Below the pieces are notes generated by a model. That model ran no database searches. It was not told where the DNA came from and saw only the letters and a program-made list of their open reading frames with translations. This document shows positions 10,600 to 21,969 of a DNA stretch of 64,000 nucleotides, in pieces. The stretch is from Tetraselmis striata (taxonomy: Eukaryota; Chlorophyta; Chlorodendrophyceae; Chlorodendrales; Chlorodendraceae). Each line of letters opens with the position of its first letter. Position 1 is the first letter of the stretch. The stretch is from contig VCJN01002526.1 in assembly GCA_006384855.1 (NCBI GenBank), forward strand, positions 46,526 to 110,525, given 5' to 3'. A program made the translations under genes and the position numbers.

Positions 10600-12690
10600 A
10601 ATGATTGCCCTTTTTCCCTCCGCGTATTCGGTCGCTCGTCTCGGGCGCTGTGTTTGTAGGTCATGTGCCGCGTCGTCGTTTCGAGCAGGTCTATGTCACG
10701 CGCAGCTATCTGTCTGACTCTATTTTGTCTTTGGAGGTCCTCACGAAGCTGTATGTCTCTGATTATGTGCCTCTCTCTCGCGTAGTATCTTCCGAGTCCG
10801 AATGTATGGATAGTTTTCGGAAATTTTTGTTGCCCTTGGCAGGGCACCGAACGCAGTAACTCGGAAATGTGAATTGATGCACATTAATCATACGTTCCGC
10901 ATCGTCATTGTCCTCGCCATTGCGTGACATGTTGTAATACGAGAAATTGTGTCTAAGAGGCTGTATAAAAGATGATTTTATTGAGTCACAATTTATGTGT
11001 TCGAGAATTATGAGTCCACTTTAAAGTCACCTATCTAGTGACCAATTTTGGTTGCCCCTGGCACGGCACGGAACGCTGCAACTCGTTCTCTATTACCAGA
11101 ATGGTGAATCGATGCACACTTATGATGTGTTCGGCGTCATCATGTTCTTACAGTTGCGGTTTGTTTCTCGTCCCCTTGTTATCCCTCTCCGCCAGCGCCA
11201 GCACTGCCTGCTTCGTCAGGCATACCTTGATAGGATAGGCAGCAACATGGTTACCTACTTTGTTTTGTCTGTTTCTTGGTTATTTAAGACATGCACTTAA
11301 CGTGGTTTTGGACCTGTGTGGAGCGTGGACTGGGCGCATGTGCAGCTGCGATCGAGGGCGCGTGCATCAGTGGTCCCTTCCATTGCGGCGTGTCGTCACT
11401 CTGATTGGCATCAGCCCTCTCGCGCCAACTGCCCCGCCACACATGTATGAGGTTCGTTATTGCCGCCGCTGTGTTGATGCATGTAGCTACCGGTTTGCTC
11501 TGTCCTTTCATCTGGTTTGCTTATTGGGTCTCTACCTCCGCTCTCTACCGCCGCGCACTCACCCAGCCCTCGCGCGAGTCCCTGAGCGGGAGGAGCGGCT
11601 AATCGCCAATCGCCGCCGTACTCGCAAGAGTAGGCGGTGTTCGACGAACCTAAAGTGCTCGTTGTGGAGGTGAGACGCGTTCGCCGCAGCTGGGAGTGGT
11701 TCGCCCGTTTACGGTATGTTTCTCGTTCCCTTGTTACCCCTCTCTGCCTAGCGCCAGCACTGCCTGCTTACGCAGCCATAGCAGGACAGGATAGGCAGCA
11801 CTCGGTTAACTGTGTTTTCTGTTTCTTGGTTAAGACAGGCACCGGTGGTGGTTTGGGACCTATGTGGAGCGTGGTCTTCCGCGGTCGGGCGCGCTTGCAA
11901 CAGCGATCCCTGCCAGTGCGGTATGTCGTCGTTCTGACCGGCATCAGTCATGTCGCATCAACTGCACCGCTGCCCACCCGTATGAGGTTCGTTGCCGCCG
12001 CCAATATGTTTTGTGATGCATGTAGTTACCGGCTTTCTGTGTCCTTTTATCCGGTCCGCGTATTCGGTCACCCGTCTCGGGCGCTGTGTGTCACTCATGT
12101 AGGTGCCATGTCGCCGTTTCGAGCGGCGATGTGTTCGCGCACAACTGTCTGTCTGTTCTCTCTTTTTGTTTCCTTTTTTGTCTTCGGATGTCCTCACGAA
12201 GCTGTCTGTCTCTGTATTTGCGCCTCCCTCGCGCATAGTATCTTCTGAGTCCGAACATATGTATATGTATGTACTTAGTTATAGGGAAATTTAGTAGGGC
12301 ACCGAATGTTGCAACTCACTTTCACGACAAAATGATGCGCATTAATCATATGTTCGGCATCGTCATCATTATCCTCGTTGTTGCGTGACATGTTCCAGTA
12401 TGACAAACGATGTTTATGAAGTTGTATGAAAGTGGATAATATTTTGGTCAAAATTTATGTGTACGAAAATGTTGAGTCAATTATACGGTCACATATTGGG
12501 CACCGGACGTTGTAACTAGTTCTCTTTTGCCACATATGCTAATCGATGCCCTTTAATCATGTGTTCAGCATCGTCATTGTCCTCGGCGTTGCGTGATACG
12601 CTGTAGTATGGAAAATAATGCATGTATGTACTTGTATGAAAGTGGATAGTTTTGAGTCCAAATTTATGTGTATGATAAGTTTGACAATGT
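10600..12690 (+). repeat. interspersed/tandem repeat family A cluster
   Basis: Three kinds of block alternate. (a) The family A core occurs twice in tandem at about 11150-11540 and 11540-12095 (period about 560 bp). (b) A block beginning 'cgcgtattcggtc' and running through 'gtcctcacgaagctg' to 'gtatcttccgagtccgaa' occurs at 10622-10810 and 12056-12260. (c) An AT-rich block with 'gatgcacattaatcatacgttc', 'tgcgtgacatg' and 'gagtc' motifs occurs at 10860-11040, 12300-12500 and 12505-12690. The order b-c-A-A-b-c-c suggests a larger composite unit that duplicated locally. No conserved reading frame runs through the copies. Confidence 0.75.
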
Positions 12691-13085
12691 GCATCCACGT
12701 AAATTAGTGTGATTAATTCATAACGCACACAAGTTAGGTTTCCATCACGAGTAAAGTCTAGTATGGAGTACTCGAGCTTATATGGTTTTGTGATCTGTGC
12801 AGGAGGAGATGGCTGTAACACAATCGAGAAAATGAAATTTATCAGCTGACAATTGACTCGAGCTGAAAGGCCGGGATTGCCTTGGGGCTGTGTCCCACAT
12901 AGTCACCGGAAAATCCTAGAACATCGTACATCGTCCTAAGCTGTGTTTGCCCTTGGGAAAGGCACGTAGGCTGTTGTACTATTAGTAGTTTTACCGCTTC
13001 AGCCCCGTAAATGCTACTGTACACCTCATTCCCTGCCCGGGTCAAAAGGCTGTAACTAATGGACGTCGTGCACCCAGTAGTCCCG
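12691..13085. other. no gene seen
   Basis: No coding signature and no repeat match noticed. Confidence 0.3.
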
Positions 13086-13320
13086 CATTAGTGCACGCCG
13101 TTTGCAGTGGTGTGTGTGTGTGTGTGTGTGTGTGTTGCATGCACTCCGAAGCCTGGACTGGCCTGCGACTGGCTTAGGGCCGAGCAAAAAATCCAAGCCT
13201 CAGGAAAAGTTGATCAAAGCTTACCAAAGTTGAAGCCTGGGCTGGCTTGCTCCGGCATTGCGCCAAACAAAAAATCCACTATTGACCGAAAGCTAACCAA
13301 ATACGATGAAAGGCAAATTC
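13086..13320 (+). repeat. (GT)n-bearing duplicated unit, copy 1
   Basis: Contains 'gtttgcagtggtgtgtgtg', a (GT) run at about 13109-13134, 'gcactccgaagcctggactggc' and several 'agcaaaaaatcc'/'ttgaccgaaagctgacc' type sub-repeats. The same order of elements returns at 13920-14200. Confidence 0.8.
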
Positions 13321-13789
13321 GACAGAGTGGAACATGCATCAGGCATATATCTTTTTGGCAGATTGAAAGTAAACCCAATTCGTTTTGCGTACCGTCGTGG
13401 TCCTCCATTCTGTTCATGATTATTGTTTATTGACATAGCATACATATTATGGGAAGACATGGTTTGCAGAGCATTTATCCAAATATACATAATTCGAATG
13501 CAATAGGAGGAGTACTATGACAAAACATTGTTCAGAGATATGCTTGTATCCCCTTGCTGTGGCACCGCTTTAATCTCTAATTTGACCCTCGTACATGAAT
13601 ATATGACTTCAATGGGTTCGCCCCGCAATCAATTTTGCAGATAAGAAATATATGCTATTTCATACACCTCATCACCATTTGCAAGAAATGGAATGTACAA
13701 CCATACAGCACGTGTGCACATATGTATGTAAAGATTGTCTTCATGTTCGATTAAGAGAAGAAACAAATACCTGCAGTGGCTAGACTGGC
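13321..13789. other. no gene seen between the two duplicated units
   Basis: AT-rich sequence without recognisable coding or repeat structure. Confidence 0.3.
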
Positions 13790-14014
13790 CATGGCATAGG
13801 GCCAAGGAAAAATTCCAAAGTTGATCCACAGCTAATCCGAAGTAGGTTCATCAAAGTTCAAGCCTGGACTCGCTTGCTCCAGCACTGCGCCAAGCAGAAA
13901 ATCCACATCTGACTAAAAGCTGACCAAATATCGTATTCACCGCCCGGGTCAAAAAGCCGCAGCAACTGAACGCTGTGCACCCAGTTGTCCGCATTATTGC
14001 CCGTGGTTTGCAGT

Positions 14015-14064
<50 letters not shown>

Positions 14065-14210
14065 ACATGCACTCCGAAGCCTGGACTGGCTTGCGCCCAG
14101 TAAAAAATCCGAAATTGATCCAAAGCTGACCAACGCTGACCAAATTGTAAGCTTGGACGGGCTTGCTCCGAGAAAAAAGTCCTAAGTTGACCGGAAGCCA
14201 GTCCATAACA
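13790..14210 (+). repeat. (GT)n-bearing duplicated unit, copy 2
   Basis: Homologous to 13086-13320. It has the phrase 'cacccagttgtccgcattattg', 'gtttgcagtgg', a longer pure (GT) run at about 14015-14061, 'atgcactccgaagcctggac', and short imperfect tandem sub-repeats of 'cctggactggcttgc...aaaaaatcc...ttgatccaaagctgacc' on both sides of the GT run (13790-13930 and 14080-14200). Confidence 0.8.
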
Positions 14211-15374
14211 CCACTATGTCCACTCTTGAGAGACATGTGCATCGGCCTCCACAAGAGCGGCGAAGGCACGGCACCAGGAACGGGAGTCAGTGTAGTGTAC
14301 GCTTACTTGCCGTGCGCTCCCTCCGACTTCGTCTTGTACTTTAAATATACTCGGTTCACCGAAATTTGCTGTGGCAAGAGTGCAAAGACCATGGGCAAAT
14401 GCTGCCTTGTGCCAAATATATCAATAATGTTTTGCATTGATGGCCATTGAGTGTAGGACGAAAAGCCTGCGAAAATGGCAGTCTTTGAACATTTCATATT
14501 CGTATGAATTCTTGTCTTAAAATTCCGTGTGCGGAAAATTGGGTATTTCTTTGACTACAAAAACCCATTCCCAAATACATCTTATCGAGCGTGCGATGAT
14601 GTCTCTCCATATATAGTGGATAGACCAGATAATTGGACATTTTGCAATATTTGCACGGGCATGTAATTCGGAGCGAAGAGGAACGAATGCAATGTCGGCT
14701 GCCATTGATTGTGTATTTAAGAATTTCTATTGCACTTTGTAAGAGCGATTGATGCCGGACTATCAAGTTCGCATTACATCGTATGCACAAGGATTACTGC
14801 TCCCTCGCTGCCTGTGAAACTGCACTTCGCATATTCTGTTGAGGAACAAGGTGATTCCGGCATAATTTCGTTCGTAATACAACTACTATCCGTGGGCCGC
14901 ACCATCTGCCTGACAATGAAATCAGGAGTGAGGACACGTGCTGTTCTCTATATTTCCGTGCAACCTTCATGGACATTGGGACCTGTCAATTGTCAATTGT
15001 CAGGGTCGGCCCGCACCCCGAATTCCCTTCGAATTCCCGCGCCCCGCCCGGTTGCCGTCGATTTCTAACCGGCAAACAAGCGCTGCCAGCTGTTCTCTGT
15101 TGTTCAGCGTTCTATATTGGGGTCACATGACCCCAGGATCATTTTCTGTGAAGTCGCTATTCTGTCTATCGGCGTCAGTTGTAGCATCAGGCGGCCGTGA
15201 GGCACTATCTTACGACTAGTAGCAGCAAAACAGCACCGCGCCGCCGGCTTCTGCGACTCGCTCCAATTGGTCCACCATCCTACTACGACAGTGGCACTGC
15301 GCGTAGTAACTGCGGATCCACGTACTATCGCCCGCCCTCGCGCGTGTGCAGCGTCCCGCGAGGTGGTCTCCTGA
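14211..15374. other. no gene seen; upstream region of the F-box/JmjC gene
   Basis: No coding family is recognisable. 14980-15370 becomes GC-rich towards the start codon at 15375 and presumably holds the promoter and 5' UTR of that gene. I see no diagnostic promoter element. Confidence 0.4.
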
Positions 15375-16488
15375 ATGGCTGCCACGGCGCCTGCTTCCGG
15401 GGGGGGCGGCGGAGCGACCGCGCCCCGTTGGGCGACGTTCGATCAACACGACGGCGCGCCGACAATCACCAACACCATCGGGCCCGGCGAGGCGACGCTG
15501 ACGCAGGGACTGGGCGGGTTGGGATCCCTGGGCGAGGAGCTTCTGGAGGCGCTGCTGCTGGTGCGGCTGGCGCCGGCGGACCTCGGGCGCCTGGCCTGCG
15601 CCTCATCGGCACTGCGGGTGCTGTGCGCGGAGGAGCCGCTGTGGCAGGCGCTGGCACTGGCACTGGCGGCCGCAGGTGCGCAAGGCGGCGAGGAGCCCTT
15701 CCGATACCTGGTGAGGCACACGCGCACGCGCCCCCCCCAGCCACAGCCGAAAAAACTCGCCCCTGCAGATGGACCCTGCCGCCGGCAAGCCGGTAGACCC
15801 CCAAGTAGACCCCCAGGAAGGGCGAGGCCGGTCTATGGAATTAGCAACAAGTATTGAAGGGGTGTTCATTACTCACAAGCTGACTACATGCTCCGACTTC
15901 AGCATGAAATCAGCAGTTATCAGTCCAGCTCTGCCGAAACCACGTGCGACTGTCGAAGACAAGGCCGAATTCAGCCAAATTTTAGCTTAGTCTTACCATC
16001 ACTTACCCCCTGGGGGCACTTCCTCACCAGCCTGGTAGCATGTCAAATGCTCTGCGGCACCGCTGAGGCTGGCATTACTCGTGCATGTACTCGAATAAAG
16101 GGTCGCAGCGCGGGATGCATGCCTGGGCAGGCATGGGCCGCAGGGCCTCGTGAGTCTTGGCGTCTTGACATGTGCATGCACAGGGACGCGACTGAGTGGT
16201 GGCCTGATGTCATGGCATCGTGGCGCGGCAGGGGAGCTGGCGCGCCACCGCGGTGCACCTCGCCCGCAAGCAGCACCGGCAGCCCGATGGCGAGGAGTGT
16301 AGCGGGAAGGGCGCGGGCCGGTGCCGCGCCGTGCCCAACGTGCCGCTGGTGGACTTCACCCGGGTCCCCAGCAGACTGCAGGCGTCCATGCACCTGTACA
16401 GGTAGCGCTGTTGTGGGGCCCGTGCTAACCCCCCTGCCTTCTCACCTGTTGCGCGGGAGATGGATAACTGCTGCGGGTGTGCGCATGT

Positions 16489-16544
<56 letters not shown>

Positions 16545-19062
16545 GCCATGGAGCGGCTTGCCAACCCCAGGGCATCCTTCCTTCCCCTGGATTCCCTCCA
16601 ATGGAGCACGCACCGCCATGGCCACTAGGGGAGGCTTTCAGAGATGGGCCGCTTAGCTGCTTAGCAGTGGCGTCACCCCCCGCCTTCCCCCTCTCTGCCT
16701 CTCGCTTAATTGAGTCGACCGTGTGCGCCGGTGCTCCGCAGGCGGTGGTACCGATGCAACGTGGACACAAGCGCCTTCTACCCGCCCGAGCAGGTGCGCC
16801 ACTGGCCACCCCACCACCCTCAACATGCATCCCCCCCACTCCCCCCCCCACCACCACCACACACACACCACCAACCTGCCCTCCTTGCCCACACCTGTGC
16901 TCACCACCTTGGTCACTCCTTGCTCATATCTGCTGCCCACGTGGGCCCCGCAGGGCCTCCCTACCACCCCCGCGGCGGGCATGTCGGCGGCGGACTTTTC
17001 CAGTGACTTTGACTCCGCCAACAAGCCCGCCCTGCTGAGTCAGCTGGCAGATGGCTGGCCAGGTGAGGGGCAGGAACCAGGGGATCGGAAAGGGGGGGGG
17101 GGGGCAGTCCGAGCCCGCGCTACACTACACCCTGGCTGAGGTGTGATGCTGCCCGACGCCAGCACGCACGAGGTGGTCGCTGCCGGAGCTGCTGCAGCGC
17201 TGCGGGGACCGCCGCTTCCGGGTGTCCACTGCGCACGGGTCGCGCCTGCGGATGACGCTCGCCGACTACGTGGCCTACATGCAGCGGCAGCGGGAGGAGG
17301 AGCCGCTGTACATCTTCGACAGGTGCGGATGCCCCGGCCGGCGGAGATCCTCCGCCGACTTCCACCCCAGCCACCGCCGCGCGCCATGGCCACCAGATGC
17401 TTTCCGTCTTGCTGCTCAGGCAATGTGCGTGCCATCGCGACATGCCATGACCAGTCTCTGTGTATGCGGTGTATTTATTTTTTCAAAGAAGGAAAAACTG
17501 TAGTCAAATACCGCAAATACACCTCTTACATAGCACGGACTCACGTACAGGTGCCGACGCACCTGTGAGAGCCCTTACTATAGGCGTTGGATTGGGCTTG
17601 CTAGCAATCCTTAAGAACATTTGCTATCTATAGTTTCGCTATAGTTTTGTCTGGGTTTGACCTCTGTCGCACAGGGTAGGGTCTCATTTGCAATGTTCTC
17701 ACTCGCAATGTCCTTACAACCGCATTGGCAGTTTGACACCCGTACTTGATTCACTTTCTCTGTGACCCACCAACCCAATTGATTATTACGGGTACATGTG
17801 TTGTCCAGCAGAACTCACTCACATGCCACCTGCTTTTGAGACACGGCTGCCTCTACCGGATAGCACTGTTTCCCCCGTCGACACTGCTAAGCACCGCCGC
17901 CCTGTGGTGCGCAGCAACTTTCTGGAGAGCGCGCCCATGCTTGCGGAGGACTACTCGCCGCCCAGCCTCTTCCGGGACGACTTCCTGGCGTGCCTAGGCG
18001 CCCCCCCCCCCCCCCTCCACGCCCTTCCCCCCCCCCCCCCCCCCCCCCTTCCGCCTCGGGAATGCCGTTCCTCCCAGCTGCAAGTACACGGGGAGGGGGG
18101 AAGGGCGGGTGCCCACCACGGCGCTGATTATCTGCGTGGGACACGCAGGCCCCAAGCGCCCCGACTTCCAGTGGCTCGTCATCGGCCCTCCGCGCTCGGG
18201 CGCAAGCTGGCACGTGGACCCGCAGCTCACGTCTGCCTGGAACACCCTGCTCACTGGTGCGCCACGCTACCGACCCTCAAGCAGCGCCTCCTCACCACCT
18301 CATCATGCATGCAGCACTTACGTCTATGTCGTCATACCGCAGCCCCCTCTCCATCCTGACATGCCTCTTCCATCTCGCATTCCCCCCCCCCCCCTCCCCC
18401 CGGCTGGCCCATGCTTGCACTGCAATGAACCTGCGTGGTACGGGTGCCAGCGCGCCTGTCTGGACAAGGTACTTCCGGCAACCGGATCTCCTTTGTTCCT
18501 ATACCTGCTTTTGATTACGCCGCGCAAATCAAATCAAGTCCAATAAAACTGTCCAGTCTGGCTGGACCGCGACGGCACTTGTAATATGTGTATTAACGTG
18601 CAATTGATACCATTAACGGGTGCCAAAAACTAAAGACTTGTTTTGCACCTTTGCATCGGAATATGCGTGATGCATTTGTAATTTATTCTTGATTATTTAT
18701 CTGTTTTTAATAGTTTTAATAGTATTAACAGAGATTGCTTAAACTAAGATGTTATTTCATAGTTGTCCCCTCTTAACGGGGGGGGGGGGGGGGTCAACAA
18801 AGTTATTTTTCCACGGACCGTTTGTGTTTGACCGTTTGTGTATTAACGTACAATTAACGTACATGAGTAGTAACGTGCAATTCAATACGGTTCCCAGGGC
18901 CAAAAACTAATGAATTGTTTTTTCACCTTTGCGTAGTCGATATTCATGATGTATCTGTGCTGTTTTCTGACATATTTCTCCGTTTGAATATTTTTATAAT
19001 TTCTAAAGAGTATAATTAAAACTCGTTGTTATTTAATAACTTTTCCCTCTACGCAGGTGTGT

Positions 19063-19135
<73 letters not shown>

Positions 19136-21927
19136 AAAAACGCTTTTTGTCCATGGACCGCTTCTGTTATGATAGAGGACCTGCCTCACTGCGTCCAGTG
19201 CAGCGTGCTGTATCCATGGCACAGTGGATTAACACTGCCGTACCCACAACCCAGGGCGCTGGCTCGTCGCCCTGCAATTCCTGAACCGCAGCCCCGGATG
19301 ACTGTCCCTGCGCACAGGGCGGAAGCGCTGGGCGCTGTACCCGCCCCACCGCACACCGCCCGGCGTGAGCGTCACCTTTGACGAGGACGGCGAGATAGAC
19401 ATTGCAGAGCCCTCGGCGCTGCGCTGGCTGCTGGAGGTCTACCCGCAGCTGCCGCCGGAGGAGCGCCCGCTGGAGTTTGTGCAGAGCGCGGGCGAGACGG
19501 TGTTTGTGCCGGGCGGCTGGTGGCACATGGTGCTCAACCTGGAGGTGCCGCCCCCAACGGGCGCCAAAGCACGAGCACGGACCGCCTCTCCAAGGCTGCT
19601 CTGCTATGCCGCGTGTTATTTGCCCCCGGGCGACAGCCCAATCAGCATGGGCCTGAGCACGATTATGCGTCTGAGTGTGTGCCCGCTCCGCTTATCTGCC
19701 ACGGCATGGCGCGCAGGCTACCGTGGCAGTGACTCACAACTTTGTGTCGTGCGGCAACCTGGACCGGGTAAGTCGCCGGCGCAAAGTGGCCTTGGCCTCG
19801 GCGTCCCGCCACCCGACTCACTGCACCGTGGGGTGTAGCATGCCGCATACCATGTCTGGGATGAGGGTAGCACGTTGCAACATGCTGCACCTCGTCAGGA
19901 TGAGGGCTTGGTAATCCTTACAGCACCCATACAATGTGGCGATTTGTTTTTGGAATGGTGTATTAACAAGCACGGCGCTACGCGCTATTTCAGTCATTGC
20001 TTAAGTGCCTGAGCTGGCCATGCACATGGGGGAGCATGTATAGGTTGAGGGTAACACGCTCCAACATGCCGCTCTGCCTCGTCGGTCCCAGCGGTCGCGC
20101 CATGCGTATCCAACCATGTGCATCCCCGCGGCTGAGCCTCACCGGATGGGTGGGTGCGCCCTGCAGGTGGTAGAGTACATGGCGTTTGGCGAGCGAGTCT
20201 ACTTTGGCGCTGCGCCCAGCCCGCCGCCGGGGCTGTGGTGCAACCGGTGAGCGCCTCCGAGGTGGCTCTTGCGTCCGCAGATGACCCTGTACATAACAAG
20301 ATTGAGTGCCCCGCTCGCCAATTCGATGGGGAGACAGAGCGAGCGAGTCGCCTTAAATGTAGGCAGCCACGTGGGCACGCGGAAAACATCAGGTGGTGGC
20401 CTAGGGACATCGTCCCGCCCCGATGCAAATCGGGTCCTCAGCCGATGCAAATCGGTGCCCTTCGGATACATTAATTAGCAATTACGATGGTGTGTGAATT
20501 CCATAATGCTGGCATACGCACTTACATTAGCCGAATCGTTAATCAAATCCTAACATAATAATCCTTTAAAATTCCTCGCTAACTACCGATTTAAACCAAA
20601 ATGCGCATGTTTTTATCCATACACACATCGATTTAAGAACTTAAAAACGAAAAAGGAACAAGAACTTGCAACATGTATAATCAGTTCGTTGCGGTCCGAT
20701 GTGCTGCGCGCAGGCCAGGACAGTTGGGTGATGGAGCCGCAGAAGGAAGACCAACAGAGAACAAACGCCGCCGTGTTGACATCTGCGGCGGCAGAGATGA
20801 GCCGCACGAGGTGGATGGCAGTGACGAGGCAGAGGAGGAGGAGGGGGAGGAAGAGGAGGAAGGTGCGCGGCGTCGCGGCTTCCTGAAGGAGCGCAAGCTG
20901 GGCGTGTGGCTGCGCATGGCAGTCGAGCGGGAGACAGCGCCACAGCGGGCGGCGGTGGAGGGCCTCGCCCTGCGCGCCGCGCGCCGGTGCTGCGACCTCG
21001 AACTCTGGCTCTCGGCGCTGACGGCGGTGTGTGAGCTCACGGGCCGGCCTCCTCCGGGTCCGCTCGAGGCTTTGCCGGTGTGGGGCGGCGACTCGGCGGT
21101 GTTCCTTCTCGGCGACGCGCCCGTGCACCGCCTGGATGTCTCCGCGCTCGACCACCGGGATCTCGCCAACCTGGCGGTCGTCAAGTTCTTCTGCAGGGGG
21201 CAACTGGAGGCGTCTCGCGACGGGATGGCGTGCGAGCGGCTGGCGTACGCGGCGGTGGCGGCGGCGGTGGAGTCGTCCGATGACTCGGCTGCGCTCGCCG
21301 AGGCGCTGCCTGCCCTATTGTCCGAGAGCGGGAGCCACGGCGAAGTGTCCGTCGCGTGGCACGACGAGCATGGCGTGCGGCAAGAGCGCATGTTGCCGTA
21401 TCTTGTCACCACGCGCAAGCTGGGCACGCCCATCTCGATGCTCCGGCCACAGGTTGGCGCCCACTAACCCCCCCCCCCCCCCCCCCCCCGGGGTTTTCAT
21501 GTGTGAGATGTGTGTCATAATGCCCGCTAACAGACAATCCCTTCGCTTTTGTCAACAAATGCCGTATTTCTGAGCCTTCTCGAAGATATAGAACGAGGCG
21601 GCCAGAAAGGCCACAGAGTGATGCACGAATGCTTGACGCATCGCAACAAGCAGTGCAGCGGAATATCTTGATGCAATCACCAACATGATGAAACTTCATG
21701 TGTATGCACCCGTCCACCGCGGCATTGCCTGGGTAGTGACTGCCCATGTGCCGCAGCTGGGGCAGTCGGAGTGGGCCTCCATCGCGGCCTTCCTGGGCCG
21801 CCAGCTCGCGGCGCTGCACCGCCTGCCGCTTCCGCACAGCACCTTCTGGCTGGACATGGAGGACCGCATGACGCGCAGCGGCCCGGCAGTGGGTGCGCAG
21901 GTCGGTGAAGTAGACCCCACTCCTATA

Positions 21928-21969
<42 letters not shown>

